Assembly: GCF_016405905.1 (NCBI RefSeq)
Contig: NZ_JAEFCB010000001.1
Location: 620,001-684,000, forward strand
Source: Variovorax sp. IB41
GTDB lineage: Bacteria; Pseudomonadota; Gammaproteobacteria; Burkholderiales; Burkholderiaceae_C
Reading direction: 5' to 3'
DNA length: 64,000 nt
Positions 52,466-61,546 of this stretch are shown piece by piece; position 1 is the stretch's first letter, and each line of letters opens with the position of its first letter. Made by a program: the position numbers and the translations under genes. Below the pieces are notes generated by a model, which had not been told where the DNA came from, made no database searches, and worked only from the letters and a program-made list of their open reading frames with translations.

Positions 52466-53721
52466 CCGAGCGGCAGCGCGGGGTCGGCGATCGTGAGGCC
52501 GCTGGACTTCGACCAGCGCGGCATCAGCGTGTTCGACGGCAGCGTTTCGTCCACCAGCTTGCGCGCGGTCTCCACGCCCGCCACAGGCAGGCCCTTGGCA
52601 TCGAGCAGGCCGATCTGCACCAGCACGCTGGCCTGGTCCCAGTAGATGTGCTCGTGGTAGAGCTTGTCGCCGCGGAACTTGACGATGGCCACGAGCGGAA
52701 TCTCCACCGGCTTGCCGGTCGGCGCGATGCCCGGCAGCATCCAGTCGACTTCCACCGTGTGGGTGAAAGAGAAGAGCATCTCGTCCACGATCTGCGTCGC
52801 GCCCACGGTGCGCGAAATCGGTGTGAGCCGCGTGTCCGGCGGCGTCGTCGGAATGAAGTGGTGCTTGTAGAAGCGAGAGAGCTCCCTGGCGCCCACGCCG
52901 CCGGTCATCGTCGGGATGTGGTTGACGTAGGGCTCGCTCACCATCGTGCCCATGGTCGCGACGACATCGCGCGTGCCGAACTCGTACTCGCAGTGCTTGT
53001 CCCAGAGCGCCGACAGGTCGTAGACCGGCCCGATGGCTTCCTTGAACAGCGCCATGGAGCGCTGGTGCGCCATGAGCGTGGAAGGCTTGTCGAAATGGTC
53101 GCCGCCGGTGCGCGCGAACGCGTGGTCCACGCCGGGGTAGACGTACATCTGGGCGCCCGGCTTGCCGGCAAAGGCCTCGAGCACCTGGGCGCGGGCCTCG
53201 GGTGGGCAGAACTGGTCGAGCTCGGCGAAGTGCAGCGCGATCGGGCATTCGATCTTCGGCACGAGGTCGAGCGCGGCCTCGATGCCCACGCCGTAGTAGC
53301 CCACCGCGGCATCCACGCCCGAATGCGCAGCCGCCAGATACGCCAGCTTGCCGCCGAGGCAATAGCCCAGCGCGCCGACCTTGCCGGTGCAGGCCGGGTG
53401 CGCGCGCAGCGCCTTCACGCTCGCGGTGACGTCGGCGATGCCGGCGTCGATGTCGAACTTCTGGAAGAAGCCGAATGCGCGTTGCCAGTCCTCCGGCGAA
53501 TAGCCCAGGTCGACGTCGGGCTCCATGCGCCAGAAGAGATCGGGTGCGAGCACCACGTAGCCCTCTTCGGCATAGAGGTCGGCCACCTCGCGCACGTAGT
53601 CGTTGATGCCGAAGATCTCCTGGCACAGCACGATGCCGGGGCCGCTGCCCGAAGCCGGCAGTGCGAGGTAACCGCGAAAGCTGCGGCCGTCGCCGGCCGG
53701 GATGTCGATGTACTGACTCAT
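52462..53721 (-). CDS. dienelactone hydrolase fused to a SnoaL/NTF2-like domain
   Basis: A 419-residue fusion. Residues 1-230 are a dienelactone hydrolase: nucleophile C121 (GYCLGG), D169 (ELDQ) and H200 (VDHAF) form the triad. Residues about 245-415 (YDLSALWDKHCEYEFGTRDVV, VEVDWMLPGIAPTGKPVEIPLVAI, LYHEHIYWDQASVLVQIGLL) are a SnoaL-like polyketide-cyclase/ester domain. ATG 53721 is used; the open frame extends upstream without coding signs. It heads the catabolic operon. Confidence 0.85.
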   Translation of the reverse strand: MSQYIDIPAGDGRSFRGYLALPASGSGPGIVLCQEIFGINDYVREVADLYAEEGYVVLAPDLFWRMEPDVDLGYSPEDWQRAFGFFQKFDIDAGIADVTASVKALRAHPACTGKVGALGYCLGGKLAYLAAAHSGVDAAVGYYGVGIEAALDLVPKIECPIALHFAELDQFCPPEARAQVLEAFAGKPGAQMYVYPGVDHAFARTGGDHFDKPSTLMAHQRSMALFKEAIGPVYDLSALWDKHCEYEFGTRDVVATMGTMVSEPYVNHIPTMTGGVGARELSRFYKHHFIPTTPPDTRLTPISRTVGATQIVDEMLFSFTHTVEVDWMLPGIAPTGKPVEIPLVAIVKFRGDKLYHEHIYWDQASVLVQIGLLDAKGLPVAGVETARKLVDETLPSNTLMPRWSKSSGLTIADPALPLG

Positions 53722-53908
53722 CGTGGATGTCTCCAAAGTGGTGGGGCTTTTCGGAATTCTGGGCAGCGCCCTTGGCGATGTCTGTCCACTTCCTGCAAAC
53801 AACGTCGCTGCAAGAAACGGATAGCCCGCCGCGGCGGCGGCACGCAGACTGCGACGCGCATTGCATTCACCCCCCACGTCAACCGAATCCCTCCAGAGGA
53901 GATCTCTC
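53722..53908. promoter_or_regulatory. divergent promoter region of the dioxygenase operon
   Basis: 187 bp between the DLH-fusion gene and the binding protein gene. CTGCAAACAACG (53793) and CTGCAAGAAACG (53808) are similar direct repeats with 15-bp spacing and could be AraC half-sites. A ribosome binding site AGAGGAGA precedes 53909. Confidence 0.4.
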
Positions 53909-55090
53909 ATGTCGCAGACAAGCATCCGAACGGCCTTGTTGGCCCTCGCCGCCGTCACTGGCGCATCGCTGTCACAGGCCCAGCCCGTCAAGGTCGGCCT
54001 CGCGATGGACCTCTCGGGCCCCTTCGCCGTCGGCGGCGCAGAGTCCAAGGCCGGCTTCGCGGTGGCGATCAAGCAGCTCAACGGCAAGCTGGGCGGCGTG
54101 CCGGTCGAGTTCGTCGAGGCCGACACCGCCGGCAACCCCGACCTGGCCCGTCAGGTGGTCGAGCGCATGCTGCTGCGCGACAAGATCGACCTCTTCACCG
54201 GCCCCGTGGGCTCGTCGGTCGCGCTCGCGGTCGGTCCGCCGCTCTTCGCCGCCAAGGTGCCCTACCTGTCGAGCAACACCGGCCCGAGCGACTACTCGGG
54301 CGCCAAGTGCAACCCCTACTTCTTCGGCGCGTCGTACCCCAACGATGCGTACCACGAAGCCGCGGGCAAGTTCGCCTCCGACAAGGGCTTCAAAAAAGTC
54401 GCGCTCATCGCCCCCAGCTACCCCGGCGGCAAGGACGCGGTCAACGGCTTCAAGCGCAACTTCAAGGGTGGCGTGGGCGACGAGCTCTACACCAAGCTCG
54501 GCCAGCTGGACTACTCGGCCGAGCTCGCGCAGATCCGCGCGAGCAAGCCCGACGCGCTCTACTTCTTCCTGCCCGGCGCGATGGGCGTGAGCTTCATCAA
54601 GCAGTTCGTCGGCGCGGGCCTCTCGAAGGACGTGGCGCTGATCTCGACCGCCTTCTCCGCCGACGAGGACATGATCCCCGCCGTGGGCGAGCCGATGCTC
54701 GGGCTTTTCAACACCGCGCACTGGTCCTACGACCTGGACAACCCCGCCAACCAGCGCTTCGTGGCCGAGTTCCGCCAGCAGAACAACGGGCGCAATCCGT
54801 CCTTCTATGCCGGCCAGGCCTACGACGTGCTCATGGCGATGGATGCGGCCGTGCGCGATGCCGGCGGCAAGGTGGCTGACAAGCCCGCGCTGCTCAAGGC
54901 GATCAAGGCGGCGAAGTACAAGTCGGTGCGCGGCGATTTCAGCTACGGCGCCAACAACTTCCCGATCCAGAACTACTACCTGCGCGTGATCGGCAAGGAC
55001 GCGAGCGGCCGCATCACCAACAAGGTGATCGGCACCGTGCTGCAGAACTACCAGGACAGCTCGGCCGCCAAGTGCGCGATGAAGTCCTAA
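53909..55090 (+). CDS. ABC transporter substrate-binding protein (Leu/Ile/Val type)
   Basis: A 393-residue periplasmic protein; ATG 53909 after AGAGGAG. Signal peptide ends at SQAQPV. KVGLAMDLSGPFAVGGAESKAGFAVA and FTGPVGSSVALAV are typical of branched-chain amino acid/aromatic binding proteins (LivK family). No permease or ATPase genes are beside it; it is probably a binding protein for the pathway substrate that uses another transporter. Confidence 0.9.
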   Translation: MSQTSIRTALLALAAVTGASLSQAQPVKVGLAMDLSGPFAVGGAESKAGFAVAIKQLNGKLGGVPVEFVEADTAGNPDLARQVVERMLLRDKIDLFTGPVGSSVALAVGPPLFAAKVPYLSSNTGPSDYSGAKCNPYFFGASYPNDAYHEAAGKFASDKGFKKVALIAPSYPGGKDAVNGFKRNFKGGVGDELYTKLGQLDYSAELAQIRASKPDALYFFLPGAMGVSFIKQFVGAGLSKDVALISTAFSADEDMIPAVGEPMLGLFNTAHWSYDLDNPANQRFVAEFRQQNNGRNPSFYAGQAYDVLMAMDAAVRDAGGKVADKPALLKAIKAAKYKSVRGDFSYGANNFPIQNYYLRVIGKDASGRITNKVIGTVLQNYQDSSAAKCAMKS

Positions 55091-56124
55091 TGTCTTGAAG
55101 TGTCGCGCGGGAGCTGGCCGAAGCGCTCCCGGTAACAGGCGGCAAAGCGGCTCAGGTGCGAGAAGCCGCAGTCCAGCGCGATCTGCGTCACGCTCGCGCC
55201 GTCGTGCCGCGCGAGCTGCGCATGCGCGGCATCGAGCCGCATGTTGCGCAGCACCTCCATCGGCGAGAGCTCGCGATGACGCCGGAACAGGAGTGCCAGC
55301 GTGCGCCGCGTCACGCCCGCGGCCTGTGCCACTTCTTCGAGCGACAGGGCCGTGTCGAGCCGGCTGCGCATGAATTCTTCGGCGCGCCGCAACTGCCCGA
55401 GGCTGGCTGCCTCCGAGCCGAGGCGCAGCGCATCGTGCTGCCGCCGCACCGAGTTGGGCCTGTGGCACAGCAGGTAGAGCATGAGGTTGTCTTCGCAGTG
55501 GGCCAGCCAGCGCGGGTCGTACGGGGTGCCGCCGTCGCCCGCCGCAGGCAGCAGCGACGCGAGGTTGGCCACCATGCGGCACCACTGCGTGCCGGCGGCG
55601 TCGTCCAGCCGCAGCGGCATGTCGAAATCGATCTCGCCCACCTCCTCCGCATGGCGCACGGCGAAGGCGCGGCGCGCCACGTCCTGCAGGCGGCCCAGTT
55701 CGATCTTGAGCATCAGCTGCTCGCAGTCGGCATGCCAGCGCAGCCGCACCGGCTTGTGCGCGGACACCACCGCGCCCTGGCCCGGATGGATCTGCAGCGT
55801 CTGGCCGCCCGTGCGGATTTCGGCATGGCCGTGCAGCGGCATCTGCACCAGCACGAAGTTGCCGAGCGCGTCGGGCTCGATATCGACATCGCAGCCGTAG
55901 CGCAGGATGCACAGCGACAGTGCGCTCATCTCGGCGCGGCAGAACACCGCATCGACCTTGCCGCGCCCCCAGACGCTGCGATGGTCCTTCAGCTCATGGG
56001 CGACCAGCGCGTGGGTTTCGTCCGCCTCGCGCGAGCGGAACACCTCGCGTCGGTACAAGGGAGAAAGCTGCTGGCTCGACCATGCGTCCACGGGCACTCC
56101 TGGGGTCAGGGGGTTGGAAACCAT
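55087..56124 (-). CDS. AraC-family regulator (likely controls the dioxygenase operon)
   Basis: A 345-residue regulator starting at ATG 56124; the N-terminal part is an AraC-binding-like domain 2 (cupin). The C-terminal two-HTH domain contains LDTALSLEEVAQAAGVTRRTLALLFRRH and VTQIALDCGFSHLSRFAACYRERFGQLP. Convergent with the binding-protein gene (4-bp overlap). It may use the direct repeats at 53793-53820. Confidence 0.85.
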   Translation of the reverse strand: MVSNPLTPGVPVDAWSSQQLSPLYRREVFRSREADETHALVAHELKDHRSVWGRGKVDAVFCRAEMSALSLCILRYGCDVDIEPDALGNFVLVQMPLHGHAEIRTGGQTLQIHPGQGAVVSAHKPVRLRWHADCEQLMLKIELGRLQDVARRAFAVRHAEEVGEIDFDMPLRLDDAAGTQWCRMVANLASLLPAAGDGGTPYDPRWLAHCEDNLMLYLLCHRPNSVRRQHDALRLGSEAASLGQLRRAEEFMRSRLDTALSLEEVAQAAGVTRRTLALLFRRHRELSPMEVLRNMRLDAAHAQLARHDGASVTQIALDCGFSHLSRFAACYRERFGQLPRDTSRH

Positions 56125-56235
56125 TGTTTGCCACTGGGGGCGTGCCCGCAATCTACCGCCGGGTCGCGCTTGCCGCCATGGGGCTTGCCCCGACGTGCAA
56201 GAAGCTTGCCCGGCATCGCTCCACGAATGTGCCGC

Positions 56236-57249
56236 TCAGACCGTGAGCACGACCTTGCCGATGTGCCCCGCACGCTCCAGGTATTCGTGCGCCTGCACCA
56301 CGTCGCCGAATGCGAACTCGCGATCGATGCGCACCTGCAGCGTGCCGTCCGCGAGGCCCGCGTCGATGAAGGCCAGCGCGCGGCCGAGCGCGGCCTCGTC
56401 GCGCGGCAATCCCATCGTGGCCGCGCCGGTGTGCTCGAGCACCTTGTAGACGTGGAAGCGCCAGCTCTTTCTGAACTGCGCGATCACCGGGTACCTGAAT
56501 TCGGCCCCGCCCGAGAGGCCGTACAGCACATACAAGCCGCGGTGCGCGACCACGTCGCCGAGCCGCTCGACCTGCGCACCGCCCACGCCGTCGTACACCA
56601 GGTCGACGCCGCGGCCCTCGGTGAGCTGCAGCACGCGCTCGCCCACGTCTTCATCGTGCGTCACGACCACGTGCGTTGCACCGGCTTCACGCAGCGCCTC
56701 GCGCTTGGCAGCGGTGCGCGTGACCGCGATGGCGACGATGCCCGCCGCGTGCGCCATCTGCAGCGCCGCGATGCCGGTGCCCGATGAAGCGCCGGTGACG
56801 AGCATCACCTGCCCTCGCTGCAACTGCGCCATCTCGAACATCGGGAAGTAGCCCGTGAGGTAGGCCATGTACGCCCCCGACGCCTGCGCGGCCGAAAGGT
56901 TGCCGGGGTACCGCACCACGTGCGTCGCCGGCAGGAGGATGTGCTCGCCATAGGTGGGATAGCGTCCCTGGCCGGCGCCCGGCAGCACCGCGACCTTGTC
57001 TCCCGCCTTCAGCCCTTCGACGCCCTCGCCCACCGCTTCGACGACGCCCGCGGCCTCGTTGCCCAGCCCGGCTGGCAGCGTCGCGTCCTCGATGTAGAGG
57101 TTCTCGCGCCACAGCGCATCGGCCCGGTTCAGGCCGATGGCCTCGACCGCGACGCGCACCTCGCCGACGCCGGGCGCTGGCGTCTCGACCTCCTCGATCT
57201 TCAGCACCTCGGCACCGCCGAACGCGTGAAAGCGAACCATCTTGCCCAT
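56236..57249 (-). CDS. zinc-dependent-type (MDR) NADPH:quinone/alcohol oxidoreductase
   Basis: A 337-residue MDR protein with GLNRADALWRENLY, LGNEAAGVV, YMAYLTGYFPM and the coenzyme motif VTGASSGTGIAALQMAHA. Zinc ligands of classical ADHs are missing, so it belongs to the quinone-oxidoreductase type. It is divergent from the LysR gene (114 bp apart) and probably under its control. Confidence 0.85.
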   Translation of the reverse strand: MGKMVRFHAFGGAEVLKIEEVETPAPGVGEVRVAVEAIGLNRADALWRENLYIEDATLPAGLGNEAAGVVEAVGEGVEGLKAGDKVAVLPGAGQGRYPTYGEHILLPATHVVRYPGNLSAAQASGAYMAYLTGYFPMFEMAQLQRGQVMLVTGASSGTGIAALQMAHAAGIVAIAVTRTAAKREALREAGATHVVVTHDEDVGERVLQLTEGRGVDLVYDGVGGAQVERLGDVVAHRGLYVLYGLSGGAEFRYPVIAQFRKSWRFHVYKVLEHTGAATMGLPRDEAALGRALAFIDAGLADGTLQVRIDREFAFGDVVQAHEYLERAGHIGKVVLTV

Positions 57250-57363
57250 GAAAAATCTCCTTCTTGAATGATCGATGGCTTAAATTTAGAAGCCTGAGGA
57301 CCATCGAGGAAATCGATTCGCGGGATATTCGCTATGCGCGCAATCGATAACGCCAGGACGCAG
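57250..57363. promoter_or_regulatory. divergent promoter, LysR-type site candidate
   Basis: The gap contains three ATCGAT palindromes (near 57273, 57316 and 57344). One or more could be part of a LysR operator. The position between a LysR gene and its likely target supports this. Confidence 0.4.
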
Positions 57364-58266
57364 ATGAAACCCATCGAACTCAACCGCATCGACCTGAACC
57401 TGCTCACGGTGCTGGCCGCGCTCATGCGGGAGCGCCACGTCAGCCGCGCCGCGGAGCGGTTGAACCTGGGTCAGCCCGCGGTGAGCCATGCACTGTCGCG
57501 GCTGCGCGAACTCACCGGCGATCCGCTGCTGGTGCGGCAGGGCCGCGTGATGGAGCCGACCGAGCGCGCCCTCGCCTTGATGCAGGGCCTGGGCCCCGCG
57601 CTCGCGCAGATCGAGGCCACGTTCCGCGCGCAGGCCGACTTCGAGCCCGAGCGCGCCGCACCGGTGTTCCGCATCGGCCTGACCGACGACTTGCAGATCG
57701 CGATGCTGCCGCGCCTGCTGCGCGCGCTCAGCGCCGAAGTGCCCGGCGCCAAGCTGGTGACGCTCACGGTCTGCTACCGCAACGCCATGCGCTACCTGGA
57801 GCAAGGGCGCGTGAGCGCGGTGATGTCGTTCCTGAAGGACCTGCCCGCCGATGCGAAGGTCCGCAAGGTCCGCACCGCGCGCTTCGCCATGCTGCGCGCG
57901 GACGGCGTGCCCGGAAAACTCTCGCTCGACGACTATTGCCGGCGCCGCCACGTGCTCGTGACCTATGCGGGCGACCTGTGCGGCACCGTCGATGAAACGC
58001 TGGACGAACTCGGGCGGCAGCGAGACGTGGCGTTCTCGGTGCCGCAGTTCGGGAGCCTCCCCGCGGTGCTTGCCGGCACCGACCTGCTGGCCACGGTGCC
58101 GGAGCACGTGGCGCTGGCGCTGTCGGCGCAAGGCGGCCTGCGCTACGAGGCCTTGCCGTTCGAGAGCCCGGACTACCAGATCAGGATGGCCTGGCGCGCG
58201 GTGACCGACAAGGACTCGGCGGAGGCGTGGTTGCGCAAGGCCATGCTGCGCGCCTTCAACGATTAG
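57364..58266 (+). CDS. LysR-family transcriptional regulator
   Basis: A 300-residue regulator from ATG 57364 (ATG 57334 would add 10 residues). HTH: DLNLLTVLAALMRERHVSRAAERLNLGQPAVSHALSRLRELTGD. The effector domain starts at APVFRIGLTDDLQIAMLPRLL. Divergent from the MDR oxidoreductase. Confidence 0.88.
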   Translation: MKPIELNRIDLNLLTVLAALMRERHVSRAAERLNLGQPAVSHALSRLRELTGDPLLVRQGRVMEPTERALALMQGLGPALAQIEATFRAQADFEPERAAPVFRIGLTDDLQIAMLPRLLRALSAEVPGAKLVTLTVCYRNAMRYLEQGRVSAVMSFLKDLPADAKVRKVRTARFAMLRADGVPGKLSLDDYCRRRHVLVTYAGDLCGTVDETLDELGRQRDVAFSVPQFGSLPAVLAGTDLLATVPEHVALALSAQGGLRYEALPFESPDYQIRMAWRAVTDKDSAEAWLRKAMLRAFND

Positions 58267-58297
58267 GATGGCAACCCGCTTTCACGGAGGGCACCGC

Positions 58298-58918
58298 ATG
58301 CCAAATGCCGAAACGAACTTCGAGCTGACCGCCAACGACGGCTACGCGGTGGAAGGCCTGCCGCTCATCCTCATCGGCCACAGCATGGTCTCGTTCGCCA
58401 CGCAGTACTACCTGACGCGGCACAGCGAGTTGCTGTCCGGCGCGGTGCTCTCGGGCACCGCGGCGCTCGACCTGCTGGGTGCCGCGTTGCAAAGCGGCTT
58501 TCGCCTGGAAGACATGAACGCCGCGCTGCCCGATGTGCGCACCCCGTTCGACTGGCTCAGCCGCGACCCGGCGCAGGTCGATGCGTACATCGCCGATCCG
58601 CTGTGCGGGTTCACGGTCTCGGCCGAGGGCCTGGGCTCCATGTTCGCGGACCTCGCGGAACTCACGCCCGCGGCGATGCAATCGCGCATCCGGCCCGAAC
58701 TGCCGCTCTATCTCTTCATCGGCGACCAGGACCCGGTCAGCAACAAGGCCGAATGGTTCTACCCCTTGGTGCAGCGCTACCGCGAGGCGGGCCTGCGCGA
58801 TGTGTCGTGCCACGTGTTCGGCGGGGCGCGCCACGAGACGCTGAACGAGACCAACCGCGATGAGGTCGTGGCGGTGTTGCTCGCCTGGATTGCGCGCGTT
58901 GTGTCATCCACTCGTTGA
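58298..58918 (+). CDS. alpha/beta hydrolase with internal deletion, probably inactive
   Basis: A 206-residue protein, ATG 58298 after GGAGGG. It begins like a monoglyceride-lipase-type hydrolase (NFELTANDGYAV) but jumps directly to GLPLILIGHSMVSFATQYYL, so the segment of roughly 90-100 residues with the oxyanion hole is missing. The nucleophile elbow reads GHSMV instead of GHSMG. The C-terminal part with Asp and His (GDQDPVSNKAEW, GGARHETLNE) is complete. It is likely a decayed gene. Confidence 0.65.
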   Translation: MPNAETNFELTANDGYAVEGLPLILIGHSMVSFATQYYLTRHSELLSGAVLSGTAALDLLGAALQSGFRLEDMNAALPDVRTPFDWLSRDPAQVDAYIADPLCGFTVSAEGLGSMFADLAELTPAAMQSRIRPELPLYLFIGDQDPVSNKAEWFYPLVQRYREAGLRDVSCHVFGGARHETLNETNRDEVVAVLLAWIARVVSSTR

Positions 58919-58927
58919 GCCAAGAAA

Positions 58928-59683
58928 ATGCGCAACCTGAAAACGATCATCGCCCTCGCGCTCCTGGCCCTGTGCGGCAGCGCGTCGGCAGCGGACCTCA
59001 AGGTGCTGACGGCCGGCGCGTTCAAGCCGGTGGTCGCGGCATTGGCGCCGGCCTTCGCGCAGCGCACGGGCCATCGGCTGGTCATCGACAACGACACGGC
59101 CGGCGCGCTGCAGCGCCGCATCGGCGATGGCGAGGCTTTCGACGTGGTGGTGCTGACGCCGGCTGCGCTCGACCAGTTGGCCAAGGCCGGCAAGGTGGAC
59201 GCCGGCACTTCGGCGCGGCTCGCGCGCGTCGGCATCGGCGTCGCGGTCAGGCAGGGTGCGCCCGCGCCCGACATCGGCAGCGTGGCCGCACTCCGGCAGA
59301 CGTTGCTGGCCGCGCGCGCCGTGGCCTACATCGATCCGGCAGCGGGCGGCTCCAGCGGCGTGTACCTGTCGCAGCTGTTCACCACGATGGGCATCGCGCC
59401 GCAGATCGAGGCCAAGGCGGTGCTGGTGCCCGGCGGGCTGGTGGCGCAGCGCGTGGTCGATGGCAAGGCGGACATCGCCATCCACCAGATCAGCGAGATC
59501 CTCGCCGTGCCGGGCGCCGCGCTGGTGGGCCCGATCCCGGCCGAGATCCAGAACTACACGGTGTATGCCGGGGCCGTGGCAGTCGCCGCGCGCGATCCGG
59601 CGGCCGCGAAAGCTTTTCTCGCGCTGCTCGGCAGTGCCGAGGCTCGCGAGGTTCTCACGAAGAAGGGCATGGAAGGGCCCTGA
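58928..59683 (+). CDS. ModA-like periplasmic binding protein
   Basis: A 251-residue protein with signal peptide (cleavage near ASAAD). LKVLTAGAFKPVVAALAPAFAQRTGH, IDNDTAGALQRRIGDGEAFDVVVLTPAALDQL are ModA-type blocks. There are no modB/modC genes nearby. Several ModA-like orphans bind other anions or organic compounds. It starts 9 bp after the preceding hydrolase gene. Confidence 0.78.
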   Translation: MRNLKTIIALALLALCGSASAADLKVLTAGAFKPVVAALAPAFAQRTGHRLVIDNDTAGALQRRIGDGEAFDVVVLTPAALDQLAKAGKVDAGTSARLARVGIGVAVRQGAPAPDIGSVAALRQTLLAARAVAYIDPAAGGSSGVYLSQLFTTMGIAPQIEAKAVLVPGGLVAQRVVDGKADIAIHQISEILAVPGAALVGPIPAEIQNYTVYAGAVAVAARDPAAAKAFLALLGSAEAREVLTKKGMEGP

Positions 59684-59716
59684 CGCCGAGGCCGCCGAAG
59701 CGAGCCTTCGTGCGCC

Positions 59717-60064
59717 TCACCGCGACCGCCCATCGAAGTGCGTGACCGGCACGGCCGCGAGGTCGATGCCCTCGATGCAGCGCACGTTGATGGCCGCCAT
59801 CGGCTCGCCCTTCGGACCGGTCGCCTCGCTGTAGGGCTGGATGCCGCAGTTCGGGCAGAAGCGGTGCCTGATCGCGTGCTTGTTGAAGAGGTAGGTGTTC
59901 GCGTTCTCCTCGGGCGTGAGCAGGCGCATCGCGTCGCGCGGCACGAACCACAGGAGCGAGCCCCTGCGCTGGCACATGGAGCAGTTGCAGGCCATGGCCG
60001 AGGCGATCTCGCCTTCGGCTTCGAACTTCACGCGGCCGCAGTGGCAGCTTCCTTCGTACTTCAT
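59717..60064 (-). CDS. GFA-family protein (glutathione-dependent formaldehyde-activating-like)
   Basis: A 115-residue protein from ATG 60064. Zinc cysteines CHCGRVKF, CNCSMCQRRG and FCPNCG are in the family positions. The function of most GFA members is unknown. Confidence 0.88.
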   Translation of the reverse strand: MKYEGSCHCGRVKFEAEGEIASAMACNCSMCQRRGSLLWFVPRDAMRLLTPEENANTYLFNKHAIRHRFCPNCGIQPYSEATGPKGEPMAAINVRCIEGIDLAAVPVTHFDGRSR

Positions 60065-60138
60065 GGTGTGTGTCTCCGGCATGTGGGGCGACAAGGATGG
60101 CAGCCGGCCGCGGCCATGGCAAGCGTCACCTGTGCGGC

Positions 60139-61416
60139 TCAGCGCACCGTCACGCGGAAATCGGGCGACTGCGCCACCACCGCCGCGATCTCCGCCATCA
60201 ACGCCCTCGCCCCCGGCGATGGGAAGGCGCCCTGCCGCTGCGTGAGCCCGATCTCGCGCCGCGTCTCGTCCAGCGGAAAGTCCAGCACCACGAGGCTGCC
60301 GTCGCGGATCTCGTAGCGCAGCTGGTGCGGCGAGATCGCGGTCAGCATGTCGCTCTCCAGCAGCAGGCCGCGCAGCACGGCGAGGTCGCCGGTTTCCACC
60401 GCGGGAATCGGCGGCGCCTCGCGCGCGGACGAGAAGAACCGCTCGAGCAGTTCGCGCGACGGCGTGTTGTGCCGCGAGAGCGCCCAGGTCGCCTGGCGCA
60501 GCGCATCGAAGTCGATGCGCTTCGCATGCACCAGCGGATGGCCCGCACGCGCGATCACCGCGATGCGGTCCTCGAACAGCGCCTCCTGCTGCAGCTCCTT
60601 GGCTTCGGCGGGGCTGCGCAGCGCGCCGAGGATGAAGTCGATGTCGCCGCTGCGAAGCGACGCGGCCAGCGCGTCGTACGGGCTCTCGACCGTGGCGACG
60701 TGCAGCCCCGGATGCCGCGCGAGCAGCGCGGCGATCGCGAGCGGCAGCACCTGCGTGCGCCCGAGCGGGAGCGCGCCGACGGTCACGCTCCCCTGCAGCG
60801 TGCCTTCGCTCGCGGCGATGTCCGGCCCGATGTGGCGCAGCTCCGCGAGCACGCGCTTGAAGTGAAAGGCCACGATCTCGCCGGCCGGTGTCGGCGCGAG
60901 GCCGCGCGCCTTGCGTTCGAGCAGCGCGGCGCCGAGCCCTGCCTCCAGGTCCTTCAGCGCGCTGCTGATGGCCGGCTGCGTGATGCCGAATTCGCGCGCG
61001 ACGGCGGGCATGTTGCGCTTCTCCACCAGGCTCGCGATGACCGCGAGCCGCCGGCCGTTGAGGATCGACGCGAAGAGCGAGGGCACGTCGGCGGTCGCGC
61101 CGATGCCGCCGCGCGCGACGAGCTGCAGGCGCGCATCCTCCAACTCGCGCTCGATGCGAAGCGCGCGCACCCGCACCAGCTCGCCATAGGAATTGAGCGC
61201 CATGCCCCGCGCGCGGCGATCGAACAGCGGCCGGCCCAGCACGCCTTCGAGCGCCGAGATGGAGCGCGTGACGCCCGAGGCGACGCGGTACAGGCGCTCG
61301 TCCGCGGCCCGGGCGATGCTGCCGGCGGCGGCCACGGCCGAGAACGCGCGCAGGTGCCGCAGGTTGATGGCGAGCGCGCTTCCGATCACTTTGTCTTGCT
61401 GGTTCGCCGGGGTCAT
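60139..61416 (-). CDS. LysR-family regulator with two tandem HTH domains (gallate pathway)
   Basis: A 425-residue regulator (ATG 61416, MTPANQQDKV). Two LysR-type HTH units stand in tandem: NLRHLRAFSAVAAAGSIARAADERLY about residues 20-80, and GRRLAVIASLVEKRNMPAVAREFGITQPAISSALKDLEAGL about residues 100-165. The normal effector domain follows from GSVTVGALPLG. Usual LysR proteins have about 300 residues and one HTH. It is divergent from the hydratase gene and probably regulates it. Confidence 0.85.
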   Translation of the reverse strand: MTPANQQDKVIGSALAINLRHLRAFSAVAAAGSIARAADERLYRVASGVTRSISALEGVLGRPLFDRRARGMALNSYGELVRVRALRIERELEDARLQLVARGGIGATADVPSLFASILNGRRLAVIASLVEKRNMPAVAREFGITQPAISSALKDLEAGLGAALLERKARGLAPTPAGEIVAFHFKRVLAELRHIGPDIAASEGTLQGSVTVGALPLGRTQVLPLAIAALLARHPGLHVATVESPYDALAASLRSGDIDFILGALRSPAEAKELQQEALFEDRIAVIARAGHPLVHAKRIDFDALRQATWALSRHNTPSRELLERFFSSAREAPPIPAVETGDLAVLRGLLLESDMLTAISPHQLRYEIRDGSLVVLDFPLDETRREIGLTQRQGAFPSPGARALMAEIAAVVAQSPDFRVTVR

Positions 61417-61546
61417 TTCAATCCTCGGGGTAAACCCTATCGATAAGAAAGTCTGATGGTAGGGCAACCCGAACTCACGCCAAGCGAAGGCGCGCGCGAC
61501 CACACTCGAAGGCATCCGAGCCAACCACCGATTGGGTGAGAAAAAA
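61417..61546. promoter_or_regulatory. divergent promoter between the double-HTH LysR gene and the gallate operon
   Basis: 130 bp, with CCCTA (61435-61439) and TAGGG (61460-61464) as a 5-bp inverted repeat with 20-bp spacer and an ATAAGAAAG centre. It is a candidate regulator binding region. Confidence 0.45.
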
